Shown: positions 38,371 to 50,832 of the stretch, in pieces
Position numbering within the stretch: position 1 is the first letter of the stretch
How the letters are laid out: the number at the start of each line of letters is the position of its first letter
Source of the DNA: Branchiostoma floridae
Taxonomy: Eukaryota > Chordata > Leptocardii > Amphioxiformes > Branchiostomatidae
Direction of reading: 5' to 3'
Length of the DNA stretch: 64,000 nt
Assembly: GCF_000003815.2 (NCBI RefSeq)
Contig: NW_023365936.1
Span: forward strand, 124,001 to 188,000
Program-made: the position numbers and the translations under genes
The notes under the pieces: generated by a model
The model's input: the letters and a program-made list of their open reading frames with translations, nothing else
What the model was told of the DNA's origin: nothing
Databases searched by the model: none

Positions 38371-41354
38371 GAGGTTCAAGTTCACGAAAAATAGAACTAA
38401 AGTGACAAAGCGCGTAATAAAAGAGACGGAAATAAACTGTAAGGCCGTCATTTCAAAAAGTTTAATGGCACGAAAACTCGCTACAGTCCCGACACCTTTA
38501 GATCACCAAAGTAAACTTTTTAAACTGATATATAAAGTTGTTTGTGAGCAAGTAAAGCTCCCGCACGGTGCAAAATGACGAACAATAATGCCTGCTTGAT
38601 TTGAGTTCACGGCATTTGCATGATAAGCAAGGGTGCGAAAAGCTCGCAGTTATCGCCCAATGTCAGTGACCTGCCAGCAGCTATTTGATTGGTCCTCGCT
38701 AGAAACTACTGAATGTCAAATAGTCTACACGGGGGGGGTCAAAGTTCATGCAGAGTCACAGTGACAAGGTGAATGCCTGACGAGTAACAGTCCAACTGTT
38801 CCTCTCTTAGAGACTTACCTGCCCCACCAATACAATTCAAACTGGAGATTGCTCAGTCTTAATTTGCCCGTGTACTTGCCACCAGAGCATGTGTTTGGTT
38901 GAAACGTTATTTTATACACACTGCCCAGAACAAGATGGCGGACGGTGCAAAATTATATGTTCCAAAGTCCATTACGTTAACATGCTTGCTTAAACTTTCA
39001 CATATTTTAGAAAAGGAATTAATAGATGAAACTTTAAGTGAGCTTGTATTGTTGCAGTTGTGCTTGTTTGACTTTTCCCGTCCTATAATTTTTAGCGTTC
39101 TCCTACGCGACCTTAAATCCCCTGGCAGAGCATGATATTTTTTAGATGCGCTCTGACGTTATCGTGATTCTGGAGCTATTCAGCTATTACTCAGTAACGT
39201 TACAAACATTGACTTCAAAACACACTTACCAGTACTCAAAACCTAAATTCTTCGGCTCTAATGCATAGTTTAACACTTCGACACGTCGCTGCGTCTGGCC
39301 CGGCCTTGTGACCAAGCTAAAGTATCCATCCGCGATGTAAACACGATGTTCGGATAAAAAAAACAAAAAATCATGCAGTACATTTGATTTCCGCATAGTG
39401 GCGCCAATAGCCCATTTTGCTTTATTTGCAGCTCCTTTTGTCTCTGAAATGCTTCAATCATGTTCATCTCTTTTGACGAAATTTAGGATGGCGGATATCT
39501 GTGACCTGGCGCAATTATATTAACGTTACTAAACTTTACTTGAACTTTTATCTATATTATAGGGTTCAAGGAAGGTGCCTTAATTGTCCTTCTTAAGTAT
39601 TTTTTTTTGCGATTACGTGCTGTCTTCTGATTGGCTACCATAACAAGGTTGTCAAATGATCTGGAAAAACTATCACAACACAGCTATAGTAGTAGCCGAT
39701 CAGAAAACAATTCGGACATTGAAAGTGCCGACAGTTAAAACCACCTGTTCTCTTTTTTTTTTTTTTTTTAGTTCTGCTTTTTTTATCCTCTGAGCCCTTT
39801 CTATCCTCTGAGCCTTTCGCCATGTGGCCGAACTTTTAAACTTTATACGCGTCCAGTATACAATTTCTTTTTAAATTCTAACATTTTGAAAAATATATTT
39901 ACAATCAAAATGACTAACAATGCACTCAAAACGTCTGTAGACGTTTTGTCATTTCTGTAAGGTGAAACCAAGCGGCAGCAGGAAGTGGTCGGACTGCATG
40001 TCATGTCGTGCTAGTGCAAGTCTTGTCCCCCACCCTTTACCCATGGGCCATGGAGGCTATATGTTTTAGAAGTCCTTGATGGTGAGATAGAAGAGTAGTC
40101 ATAGTACGATTCATACTTTTCCTTATCACCCAAACACGAACTTTGGCATGTGACTAACGGCATACAGATTACAGACATCCGGCCACGGTACACATGTCGC
40201 TCAACTTTCACTATAGAAAATTAAAAGAAAAAATATTTAAAAATCAAAAGTTAAACGTATCGTTAATATGGTTATGTCTACAATATCTTTGAGTTGCTCT
40301 CTATCAACTAACAAAACTTGCTATAGTCACAAAATAGGGTTTTACATTATATTGGGAAAAGAAATATGCTATTTTCACAATGAACTAAGCAGCCCAGAAC
40401 CCGGAAGTACCACCAACAATGCATCAGCGACAAAACCAGACCTTCGAACACGGTACACTTCTGTTGTTGAAATACGTACACTCACCTTATTTGCATCTGT
40501 GAATGGCTGATGGCATATGGAATTCAAAATTGTACAATTTAAGCGGGAATGTAGTCCTTTGGCGCCTTAGTTTTTTTGGCGGGCCAGTGTCACGTGTCGG
40601 TGAAATGCGCATGCGTGACATCTGAGATAAACAAAGTTATTTGCTTGTTACGTCTAATGTGGTTTTGTACATTGGTGCTCTTGCAAAAACTGTAGAAGGT
40701 ATGAGTAAGAACCCTAGTTAGACTATGAAACAAATTTTAGGTGAACTGGACATTTCTTTCATAAGCAAGATCTGAGAGGACTATCTGAAGGTTTCATGCA
40801 AAATTTAAGTCATTCTCGTTTCGTGCAATGCGGTTAGCATGGGTACCGCCCTTAGTCTGAAACTAACACAGATGGCTGATCATGGCTCACTGAGCCAAAA
40901 AACGACAACATCGGATCGCAATTATTGACTGCCCTCAGAACTCTTTTAGTTAGCGTCACTGAAAGTGATAGATTTTTTTTTATTAATTCGTTCCCCATTT
41001 TTCAAACGCTGTTGTCAAAGTCCCCTAAAAGATGCAGTTTCTATGATGGAGAACTGATGACTACGATTAATGTGATAAAATATTTTGGAAAATGAAAACA
41101 ATTTAGCGCTTAGCTGTGCGTGTCCTACTTTCCCAGGATGCTTATCAATATATTTCAGTCAACGCCCGTATACCACTATCCAAACTCACCGATAATTGCA
41201 AAAATATGCTCTTATGGTCTTGATACAACGCATGTACGACTGTACCTTTGTCCTGGTTGTTGGTCAATGTGATGGTCTGCGGCACTGCTCTTAACTTTGA
41301 ATTGATTTATCTGTGAAACAACATTCTCAAACATTAATGGAAAAGTTGTTATAT

Positions 41355-41375
41355 CCACATTTCTCACACTACGCC

Positions 41376-41430
<55 letters not shown>

Positions 41431-41560
41431 TACGCCATATACATATATATATATATATATGTATATGGCGTAGTGAGTAATGTGAGGTTATAGAGAGACC
41501 TATATATGCTATCAGATACTTCACCATCCTATATATATATATATATATAGGATGGTGAAG
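41355..41560. repeat. AT microsatellite inside a palindromic element
   Basis: The left part CTACGCCATATACATATATA and the right part ATGTATATGGCGTAGTGAG are inverted around long TA runs. A second TA run lies at 41532-41549, flanked by CTTCACCATCCTATA and its mirror TATAGGATGGTGAAG, so there are two back-to-back hairpins. Confidence 0.8.
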
Positions 41561-42026
41561 TAATTTGCCTGGAATCGACTTGACTGCTTTGTCCTGCCAG
41601 GAAAAGAGAATGATACAAGTATTCACTTTTTTCACATTCCAAGATATAATCATTTTTTGGAAAATACATATCAAAACATTTGCTTGTGGAAGCATGCAAA
41701 CTAGTGACTGATTTCTAAAATGCCGATGTATTACAATGTGTACCGTGACGAAAACTGTCGGGCGCTAACTCATTTGAAATTTGCAAAAATGACATTTAGT
41801 TCTGTGCGGATTAAATCCACTTGGGTCGACTGGGTAAGGATAAAAGATCAAGAGCTGCTAGTATGTAAACGGTTTCGGTCCCTCAAAAATCCTAAATATA
41901 GTCGGAATCCTCTGTTGTAATGCTACTCCCTTAGTTATTTCTGGGGCCTGCATTGGGCGTCCCTTCAACGCTTACATATTACGCTAAATTCAGTAAGTGT
42001 CTCTCTAGTACGCCCCACGGTAAATT

Positions 42027-42081
42027 CATCCTCCTGCGCAGGGACATCCAACGGCGTTGGATGTCCCGGCGTAGGAGGATG
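42027..42081. mobile_element. 55-bp hAT-like mini-MITE with 8-bp target duplication
   Basis: An almost pure palindrome starting CATCCTCCTGCGCAGGGAC and ending GGCGTAGGAGGATG. It is flanked on both sides by GGTAAATT (42019-42026 and 42082-42089), an 8-bp duplication as made by hAT transposases. A longer relative is at 56147-56414. Confidence 0.85.
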
Positions 42082-44059
42082 GGTAAATTCTGAAACTTCG
42101 AATTTGGAAGGCCACAATTGAGCCCGATAAACATCACAACTTGCTTATAAATGAAGCCGATAGTGTCATTTGATTTTCGTGTTTATAGGAAAACAATAAT
42201 GTGAGGTTATAGAGAGACCTACATATGCTATCAGATACGCTGAAATTCGCCATACTGTGACACATCTAAATGGAGGAATCGTGGTACCACGTCATATCTA
42301 TCCCAACGTAACCTAACGTACAGTCTTGACAGCGTAACCTAACTCTATTGTAAGTCTCTTTGGAGATAAATGCTGGAGTCCCGCCATACACATGCAGGCG
42401 TAGTTGTAACCACACCTAAACTTACCTGTTCCTATTGCAATCATAATGGGCACCCCTGGACTTCATTCAAGTACATTCGTCGCTGAAATACGTCGTACTT
42501 TGTTAACTGCGATATATCTTTCACTTACGCTTTACTTAAATGGACCGATTACGCTCTACACTAAATCAAAGCGGCTGATTAAGCTCCGAGGAAAGGACAT
42601 GCAGACTGAATGAAGACTGAATTCGAAAAGCGCGCGCGACGTATCGATTTACACCCCGACCTTTGAACTTTGCACACGGATCAGCCAATAGAAGGCCGCC
42701 CGTCACGGAAAGTCCCTGACCGTTGAGCTGCCGACGGAAAACCCCAGTGACGAGCGACGGAAAAAGTCCCAGTAACGCCAACAAAAAGTCCAAAACGTTT
42801 GGAAATCCCCTGGACCTATAAAGCAAAATTACTAATGGGGAATCCCCACTAACTACAGCTACTTAAGACGCAATTTTTTTTAAACGCCCCGTTATGTTTA
42901 CATGCAGTGTCTGGATCTGATTTTTCTTCAATGCCTAAGGCTGATACAAAATGGAATCAGCTTTATCAAATTAATAATTAGAGTAATTTCTTTGTCGCAT
43001 ACAGCGCATGCATATCACCTACAATTAAAAAGAAGCGTTATTAAGTATGGGGTTAATGGCAGTCAAAGCTACATACAGCCTTAATAAAAGCAAGAGAACT
43101 ATTGACCTATACTGAGGCCTATATTACATATATCATATACAAGTGATCATGATGTCTAATTTTGATCGATCTGTGGATAGTGCAAACTGGGTATGGACAT
43201 GCCAGCACGTCTGTTGCAAAGGTGGAGCGATAACACACGATCACGAGATATTTGTCCTGTCTGATGAAAAAAGTTCAAATTCATCCTGCTGCGTACCTCT
43301 ATATTGAAGAATATGATATCTGTGATTATCTTGCAATGATATTAACCTCGGAATATATTTGAGTGTTGTAGGCTGCAAAGCAATTGTTATCTTATCATCA
43401 ATTTTGAATGTATTAGCATGCAAGATTGACTAGTATTGGATCCTGGTGCTCACAAGTCAACAGCTGTCGGGTGACCTAGCTGACATTGAAAGGGTGCGGG
43501 GAATGGGCGATCCGCGCCATATTATATGACGGTTACAGGCATTGGTTAATTGTACCGGTGTTTCTTAGGACTGACATCTGCCAAAAAAATAAAATACGAC
43601 ATTATATACCTACACATACACATGCACATACACATGCACATACATTACACATACACATACACCGTATACTAGTTGCGCTCGCTACCGCTATTTTCAACCC
43701 GGAAGTAACACACAGCGTCCGATTGATAAGCGGCTACCTTGTGCCTTGACAATTTTACTATTGGAAAAGTAATTTGCTTACCAGAAGCTCATATGAACAT
43801 TGTGGCAGAATGCCGTCCCTCCCGAAGTCTCGTCAAATTGTGGGAATACTTTCTCGGGGCCTGCTGGTACTTGCCCCGACGTGGAAATCCCCGCCGCCGT
43901 TGAAAAACAAACTGCGATGATATATGATGACGTGGCAATTCACGGTCAGTGTTTCATTCAATGTGGTTGAAAGGTGATCTTTGCTAATAAAATCAATATC
44001 TTGATTATCAGTTTGATTATGATATGGACTAAATGTTACTTATGTGCGTGCATATTAAA

Positions 44060-44196
44060 AATATATATTTTATATATATATATATAACATATATATGCTA
44101 TATAATATAATGTTTTGAAATATATGATATAATATATAATCATATGTATATATTTTACACATATAGTCATCTTTAATATGTAAATACATCATGTAG

Positions 44197-44265
<69 letters not shown>
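44060..44265. repeat. AT and GT microsatellite
   Basis: TATATA runs at about 44060-44165 and 44197-44225, followed by (GT)n to about 44272. No coding content. Confidence 0.95.
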
Positions 44266-44268
<3 letters not shown>

Positions 44269-45094
44269 TGTGCATGTCAGCAACACATTAATGTATGATT
44301 CTAAACAATACCTTTGTATGACTGTCTGATACAGCTGCAGCGTACCTCGCTGTCACCCTCTTCATCTTCACTGAGGTCCATTCGAATTCTATACACAAAA
44401 TGCTCACCAGACAGTCAAATACGATCGATCATGAATTCTGTAATCATAACACCGGGGTCCTGCAGTTCTGGGTAAGAACAATAAAATCACAAGAACAATA
44501 TAGATTACAATTCATCGCTCGACAATAAACGAGTAAGACTTAACGTTACCTTAGCCTTAGGGTTATTTCCACAGCTACGACGGTTGCAGCCAACTGGCAA
44601 CTGTGCAAAAATCAAACAAGAATAACTCTTGAGAGATCGCAACATCACATACCGAAGGTGACTCATAGCTTGGAGACGTGGGGAAAATATGTTCGCCAAG
44701 TCCAAGATGGGCCAAATCGTTTGTCATGCCCACACGTGCTCAACCGAGGCGTTTCCACAAGACGCCATTAGGCAAGTTACACACAAACTTGAAAGCTTCA
44801 TCACGATACCTACGTTTCATATCTATGCGCTACTTTTCTGCAGAACGATCATTAGAACCAAATGTGATACATACATGACTTATATTTCTTTAAAACTCAC
44901 ATAAAATCAATTCAACTTGAGAAGTTGAAACCTTACGGATTTTTGGAGGAGTGAAAATGTAGTGGGACTACTTGCTGTCCGCCATGATGGAATCCTTCCG
45001 AGCTTAACAACTGGCACTGGACGCTATAGGAACACATGTTCAAGACATGTGGCGTGATGTGATTGGCCAAGATTTCAAGGTATATAGATACGAT

Positions 45095-46350
45095 GCAACA
45101 ACAAAGTACTGGCCATATCAATGTGAAACCAAAGGAATTTTAAAAAAACCAACCGACCAAGACGTAAACTTCATCCGTCAGCAAAAAGTTGGGACACAGA
45201 TGTTTCGAAAATCTTTGACTCGTAGTTCCTGTTTAAATGTGACTAAAGGTGACTTGGTCACTCTGAAAACACCTTCGTGAAGTCACAAGTACCTTATGAT
45301 GCAGTGGAATTCACCTGATCGTACAATCCCATTTCGTTGCTGGCTATTTATATCATACAGGGACACTCCAGTTACCCACATGACCTAGTCTTTGTCCAAA
45401 ATGAGTCATCACGTTCGCGTCGGTAGAAAGTCTTGGGCAACGGGACAGAACTACGTCGGGTAGAACTACGACGGGAGAACCTGATGAAGTCCACCTCAAA
45501 TGAAAAGGATAAAGGTTTGTTTTAATTTTTTTTTTTTCAAATCTGCCAATTGACTACCAATGACGTTGACGTACAATCAGTATAAAATCTCGTCTTTCAC
45601 GAGCATTGTGTGCCATAATATGCAACAACGATGATCGAAATATCTCAGTCATGGCTTTTATTTTTCTTCCTTACATATTGAAGCTTTCACATAGAAGGCC
45701 TAATGTAAATTGAATTTGACCTTTGGCGATATAACAACAAAGTACTGACCATAACACTGTGAAACAGATAAAATATTTTTAAAAAATACTCACCGGCCAA
45801 GACCGGGCTATCAACCGTCAGCAAAAAGTTGGGAACACAGATGTTTCAAAAACTGTTGACTCATAGTTCCTGTTTTTAGGTGACTTGGCCACTCGGAAAA
45901 TACCTTCGTAGAGCTACAAGTACATTGTGATGCAGCGGAATTCACCTGGCCATGTCGTACAATACCATTTCGTTGATGCCTATTTATATCATACAGTACA
46001 GGGACTCTCCAGTTTTCCGACATGGGCCTTTGTCCAAAATGAGTCATCTCGTTCGCCTTCCACAAAAGTCCTGGGATAGAAGTAGAACTTCGTCCGACAT
46101 GTATCGACGGGAGAACCAAGTGAAGTCTACCTCATGGCCAAACGGAAATGATAAAGGTTTGTTTTCATTTCTTTCTAAATCTTACAATGGACTATGAATG
46201 ACGTCGACATGAACTCGATGAAAAATCTTATCTTTCAAGAGCATTGCATGCCATGTGTTTCAACAACGATGATAGAGGTATTTCAGTCCTGAATTTTATT
46301 TTCCTTACATATGGAGGTTTTTACGTGAAAGTTAAAATGTAATTTTGATT
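45095..46350. repeat. Old direct duplication of about 637 bp
   Basis: Two diverged copies in the same orientation. Paired landmarks are ACAACAAAGTACTG, TCAGCAAAAAGTTGGGA, TAGTTCCTGTTT, GCGGAATTCACCTG-like, ATTTATATCATACAG, TTTGTCCAAAATGAGTCATC and AAAGGTTTGTTTT, each repeated about 635 bp later. No shared open frame is kept, so it is probably non-coding. Confidence 0.75.
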
Positions 46351-47136
46351 TGACCTTTGACTGACAAGGCTACTTCTCGCGAGAAAGTCCGAGACGTAGA
46401 TATCCCACTGGCCTTTGCGCGAAAATCCCCCTATACCTAACTTTCAGCTGACGCTATCTTCTCAGAAACAATCCAACCAAAGATGCCAATAATCTAACAA
46501 AGTAAATAAATCGATATGATTATGCAATAATCATACTGCCTGTTCCACAATCATCGACATGGTGAAGGACACCTGTCAGATTGAATTCGAAGTCTGGGCT
46601 ACTGGCATGCTAGCGTTACAGTCTGAACACGAAGGTGTTAGATTTCTAACAAGGCATTTACGGTTGTATGGAGGTTGGTTCTGTATAAGACCGACGCTAT
46701 AATGAAGATACTTCTGATAAATAGACGACCCTGCACCCCCCCCCCCCATAAAATAAAAGCCTGGCCATGTCTGCGAGCGAGGGAGGAAGGTCATTCTCAT
46801 CCATGCACTCTCTACAAAATTTAGCTGATATCCAACGTACTGTAGCGGCGAAACTCCCTGCATGTGTCTTCGAATTCGCTATAAAATGTGGATTCCACAT
46901 CACATTTTCCATATGACGTGCTACTGGAGCAGTGGTCGACTTTAGCCTTCAAATAGAACAGATCACTATATCAATAAAAGACCGTGAGAGACAAACAATG
47001 ACATAGGTCTCAGGCTGACCCCAATGCAAGTCATGGGTTAAGCAAACTTAATGGCTAAACGTCACTAGCCCACACACTCGCTGATGCTCTTACATTCAAT
47101 CACGCAGAAGTCACATGAAAACTGTCATGTGATCAT

Positions 47137-47270
47137 GTGTGTGTGTGTGTGTGTGGATGTGTGCGTGGATGTGTGCGTGTGTGTGTGTGCGTGTGTGTGT
47201 GCGTGTGTGTGTGCGTGTGTATGTATGTGTGTGTGCGTGTGTGCGTGTGTGTGCGTGTGTGTGTGTGCGG
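47137..47270. repeat. GT microsatellite
   Basis: (GT)n interspersed with GC and GGAT variants. The Cys/Val-rich frame reported by translation here is an artefact of the repeat. Confidence 0.95.
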
Positions 47271-47949
47271 CGTTTTGTGGAATATTAAAGGTTGATTTCA
47301 TGTTTCATCAATCATGATATAATGAGCCAGTGGTCCTGAGAAAACAGTCGAATATACATGTATCAGGTAACATGTATATATATCAGGTTATATATCAGGT
47401 GCATATAAACTCCAACTTCACAGTGTGGTTGCTATCTGTATATCTAAATGGCTGCACCTTGAAAATCACAAGACTTGCAGATTAACAATATGACACCCAA
47501 TATGGTAAGCACTCATGTACTCTTAGATTATTTTCCCTTCCTTTTAGTCTTTTTCTTTTTCTTCTCGGATCAAGAAAGAACATCTGATTCAGAAATGTTG
47601 TATCTTTTTCTTTATTTCAAGCAAATTTCTGGACAGTTAAAAGAACGAATTCCACGTGTACATCATGCTAAACGTAGCATTCATTCGTACTTTAAAAGCT
47701 TTCTCAGAGTGCGAAATACTTTGAAGTGATTCATTTTTTTCCAAAAGCAACAGCAAAAGAGCAAATAACCAGAATTGCAGTCCAAAGAAGTTTGTTGATT
47801 GTCTATACCTGTGTTTTCGTACTTTTCAGTACAGTAATTAACAGTACCAATGCTTCATCACTACGGAATCCACAACTCTACTGTTATTCTACATTTCTGT
47901 CCACACGAATGTTACTTCGTTTCACGGTTTGTTCAAATTCTAAATCTGA

Positions 47950-49563
47950 TCACGGTTGATTGATACGCTGGTTGGTCACGGTTGCCTGATAGTCCATGGT
48001 GTCGTCCCTGTCTGTAGTCTGTACTGGATATGCCACATGCCTTTCTGTGAAACCAAAATGAAAGCACAGTGAAGCGTAATCATGACAACTTGATCTGAAT
48101 ATTCTGTAAATGCAGAAACGTTCGCGGTGGTTTAATGTTCGAGGTTTTCGCGGTGGCCGCTTCACCGCAAACTTAAAGCCACCGCGAACATTTTCATGGC
48201 AGTAAGAGTTCAGGGTGCTACCGCGAACTTAAAACCACCGCGAACTTAAATGCATTTACAATAATGCTTTGTAATGCTTGATATCTTTTAAGTGTGCGAC
48301 AGAGATGCACTCAATACAAATAAAATGTGACTTGAAGTAACAAAAAAAAACACCAAACATGATATCAAATGATTGTCGTGGTCATTACATTATATTTACC
48401 TTGATACCCCCTCCACGCATAGACAAGCACAGCCAGGATTGACACGAAGGCGATCACAGAGGACACAGAGATGCCAGCAATCACGGCTACACTTAGTCCC
48501 TGTTTGGCTGAGAGTGAAAGAGCACATTTACACTTCTTAGTAACTGTTACGGGCGTATCTGAGACTATAAATAACATTTTACGTGATGTGTACATTCGAT
48601 AGTGATAGATATTGATATCCAATTTTGTCTGAGCAATTTAACGTGTTTTGGGGATATGCAACTTGCTAAAAACGGTGAGCAAGATACAGTAATATGTAGA
48701 GGGTGTTTGTGTACTTATTCTCACTGATACACAGGAAGGACATGGTACACACTAGGTGATAGTAGCATTTGATAAAATGCCATAAACAGTCATACCTCAA
48801 ACGAGTTTATAGATGATGATAGACGGTCCCTACCTAAACACTTGCTACAGATGCTGGTATCAGGTGCACTGTCACACACATCACACTCTAGACAGTCACT
48901 ATTGATGGGCTCCCATTCATAACCAGGAGGGCAGTTGTAGACAGGGCCAGGCGTCGGTTGTTCATTCGTCATGGCATCTACGAAAGTCCAATACATAATG
49001 AAAGAACATAATAAACACCATTTTGAGATAAGTTGTCTTCTTTCTCTTACTTTTTTTCAGGCGGTGGGGGTGGGGGTTACAGTCTGACCCAACATCCTTC
49101 CAAGTTCAGACTCAGAGCGTAGCAAGACGTCTGTACTGGCTGCTAAGGCCAATGTCAAATACATCTTGTCTAGGTACCATACTCGGTAGTTGTCACTTTC
49201 TGTCACTGATCGCTTGTTTGATGGTACCCAGGGTAACTTATCCCTAGCACTATAGACCACTGATTTTGTGCCTATTGCAATATCACGTTATAAAATCATG
49301 TGTAAAGTTCGCTAGCTTGTAGAAGGGCAAATACTAAGTATATGAAAACAGCTGTAAAATTATTTGATACTATATATGGATAGTCAATTACCTCGGCAAG
49401 ATTCACAGATGGGAGTGGCGGGAAAATCTTTGCACACGTCACAAGGTACGCAGTCACTGACGACTGTGTCCCAAACATGATCTACGGGGCAGGTGGTTGT
49501 TGCTATGGCGACAGTCGCCATGAAGACATATAGTGCAGCGGTGGATGGTACAACACCTCTCAT
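47950..49563 (-). CDS. TNF-receptor-like protein with two Fn14-type cysteine-rich domains (paralogue 1)
   Basis: Four coding exons, all introns phase 1: 49563-49392, 48977-48834, 48507-48400, 48044-47950, giving 172 residues. The start is the ATG of MRGVV; the in-frame codon further upstream is TTG, and an acceptor (CTATTTAG) at 49606 implies a non-coding first exon. Residues 1-22 look like a signal peptide. Two cysteine-rich domains (C25-C56 and C73-C104) each have the spacing C-x5-W-x6-C-x2-C-x2-C-x8-C-x2-C, as in Fn14/TNFRSF12A. A membrane segment spans about 110-136. The 36-residue tail contains PVQTTD (148-153), which fits the TRAF-binding patterns PxQxT and PxQxxD. A type I membrane receptor that signals through TRAF proteins is inferred. 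Human Fn14 has a single such domain and 129 residues. Confidence 0.88.
48100..48263. mobile_element. TTCGCGG-family MITE, copy 3
   Basis: Lies in the last intron of receptor paralogue 1, between the membrane and tail exons. It starts TATTCTGTAAATGCAGAAAC and ends CTTAAATGCATTTACAATA, with the AACCACCGCGAACTTAAA block near its right end. Orientation is opposite to copy 1. Confidence 0.8.
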
Positions 49564-50165
49564 GTTGTCCTTGTCGGCTCCTACTGCAGTCTCTATTTCC
49601 AAATTCTAAATAGAAATGAGAATAACTCAACCTAAGCTGATAACATACACATGTTAACAACGGAAAGTATGTTGCATGGTAGAATTACGGATTGTATATC
49701 TCATATTTCTAAGGCGGTCTTCTTTTCAAAACCGTCATTGAATAACTGTTCATTTTTTTGGCTGACGATGTGTCCTATAAACTTTATAATACATGACTGC
49801 ATATTGCATCAGCCACACTATAGCCACAGCAGCATACAAAGGTCATAATCAGGTATAGGGGAATCCCCGTGCCCAGCTGACTGCTGTCACGTAGTCAGTA
49901 AAACTTTTCAAACCTATCCGCCCGTGTATATTAAATCATTTCTGACACGGTATGCAAGGTTGAAAATTAAAAGTCATATATATCTACGCTAATCTAAGGA
50001 TTACTGTGCCATTCTTACGAGGAAAACTGTCGAGATTATATGAGTCTATATGCACCCAACAGGTACTTATGCCTTCACAATGGTTTGCCACGACCGTCCT
50101 CGATCAGTCAGCCAGTAAAAAGGGCGAACTTTGAACACACCTAGCCCGCATGCGCCTTGATTAAA

Positions 50166-50514
50166 GGCCATGTTGATTTGATTGGATGACATCTGTGTGC
50201 GCATCGATTTTCGGCCGTTTCCAAAAATAAATATAAAGGTTTTCAACCATACTGTGAAGCAACTATATGCCGTGGATTGAAAAACAAATATCGGGAAACG
50301 GATACTAAATATTCCAAGGTGAAAGAACCCAAAATGAAGATTTGATTGTTCGGTGTATACTATATTCTGTGTGTACAGTGACATGTTCAACCCTTCTAAC
50401 CACTTAGATTTCATAATGAAGGCAACTTTTTTTGTCAAACTTATTTTATTCGCACGCTCGCATTAGTTTTTGGGCCCCAGAAGATGCCATCCATATAATC
50501 AAATCAACATGGCC
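50166..50514. mobile_element. Inverted-repeat element, GGCCATGTTGATT family
   Basis: The left end GGCCATGTTGATTTGATTGG is mirrored on the right by CCATATAATCAAATCAACAT followed by GGCC. About 350 bp. Same family as the element at 26365-26743. Confidence 0.7.
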
Positions 50515-50740
50515 TTAGTGCACGTAACAAAGGTGTGGTGGGTAAAACTTTGAAAGTATTGTAAACACCTCTAGCGATCGCGCGAGTTACGTGCAACTGG
50601 CAGCCAAGGAAGGGAAAGGGAAACGGATACTGATATGCTGGTAACGTTGTACGATTAATGTTCTTGTCTCTGATTGATAAATGTTTGCTTCGAAGCGGCT
50701 TGGCTTTCTTTATTATTACCTCTGAATGAATAAATATAGC

Positions 50741-50832
50741 CTGGGTACCATCTGATTACTACCGGGCTCCTTACAATTCGCTGCCTTATTTTTCAGGGAA
50801 AAGCCCCGGTAGTAATCGGATGATACCCAGAT
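50741..50832. mobile_element. Short hairpin element
   Basis: CTGGGTACCATCTGATTACT and CCGGGCT on the left pair with AGCCCCGGTAGTAATCGG and ATGATACCCAG on the right, with three or so mismatches. About 90 bp in total, with a loop of about 30 bp. Confidence 0.6.

Larger units (their letters stand above)
32460..47940. other. Long gene-poor region between the TRAF2-like and receptor genes
   Basis: About 15.5 kb in which I could not support a protein-coding exon. It probably holds the first, non-coding exon and promoter of the TRAF2-like gene. Several minus-strand splice-donor-like sites exist (for example near 39233, 38816 and 43782), but none can be tied to that gene. Repeats and elements inside are listed separately. 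Patches near 35.0-35.4, 38.9-39.5, 42.5-42.8 and 43.7-43.9 kb are less AT-rich and contain motifs such as AAGATGGCG and CCGGAAGT, typical of promoters, but could also be chance. Confidence 0.5.

Noticed and set aside
38189-38578. 129-codon plus-strand frame
   Set aside because: It overlaps a tRNA-like relic, is Lys/Thr-rich and matches no domain.
39233-39360. Minus-strand segment with an open frame (VEVLNYALEPKNLGFEYW) ending at a good donor
   Set aside because: No start codon or acceptor that fits, and joining to the TRAF2-like exon 32441 gives a stop before the ATG. It could be a non-coding first exon, but other donors in the gap are equally good.
43782-43925. Minus-strand open segment ending at a donor near 43782
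   Set aside because: Open for about 50 codons without a start; no partner exon found. Could be a 5' UTR exon of the TRAF2-like gene but unproven.
48790-48996. Start codon MYWTF for a separate receptor gene at exon 48977-48834
   Set aside because: The phase-1 acceptor at 48977 joins perfectly to exon 49563-49392, so it is the second domain of one receptor.
49564-49602. 13-residue N-terminal extension MEIETAVGADKDN for receptor paralogue 1
   Set aside because: The codon at 49602 is TTG, not ATG; the first ATG is at 49563 and starts a signal peptide.
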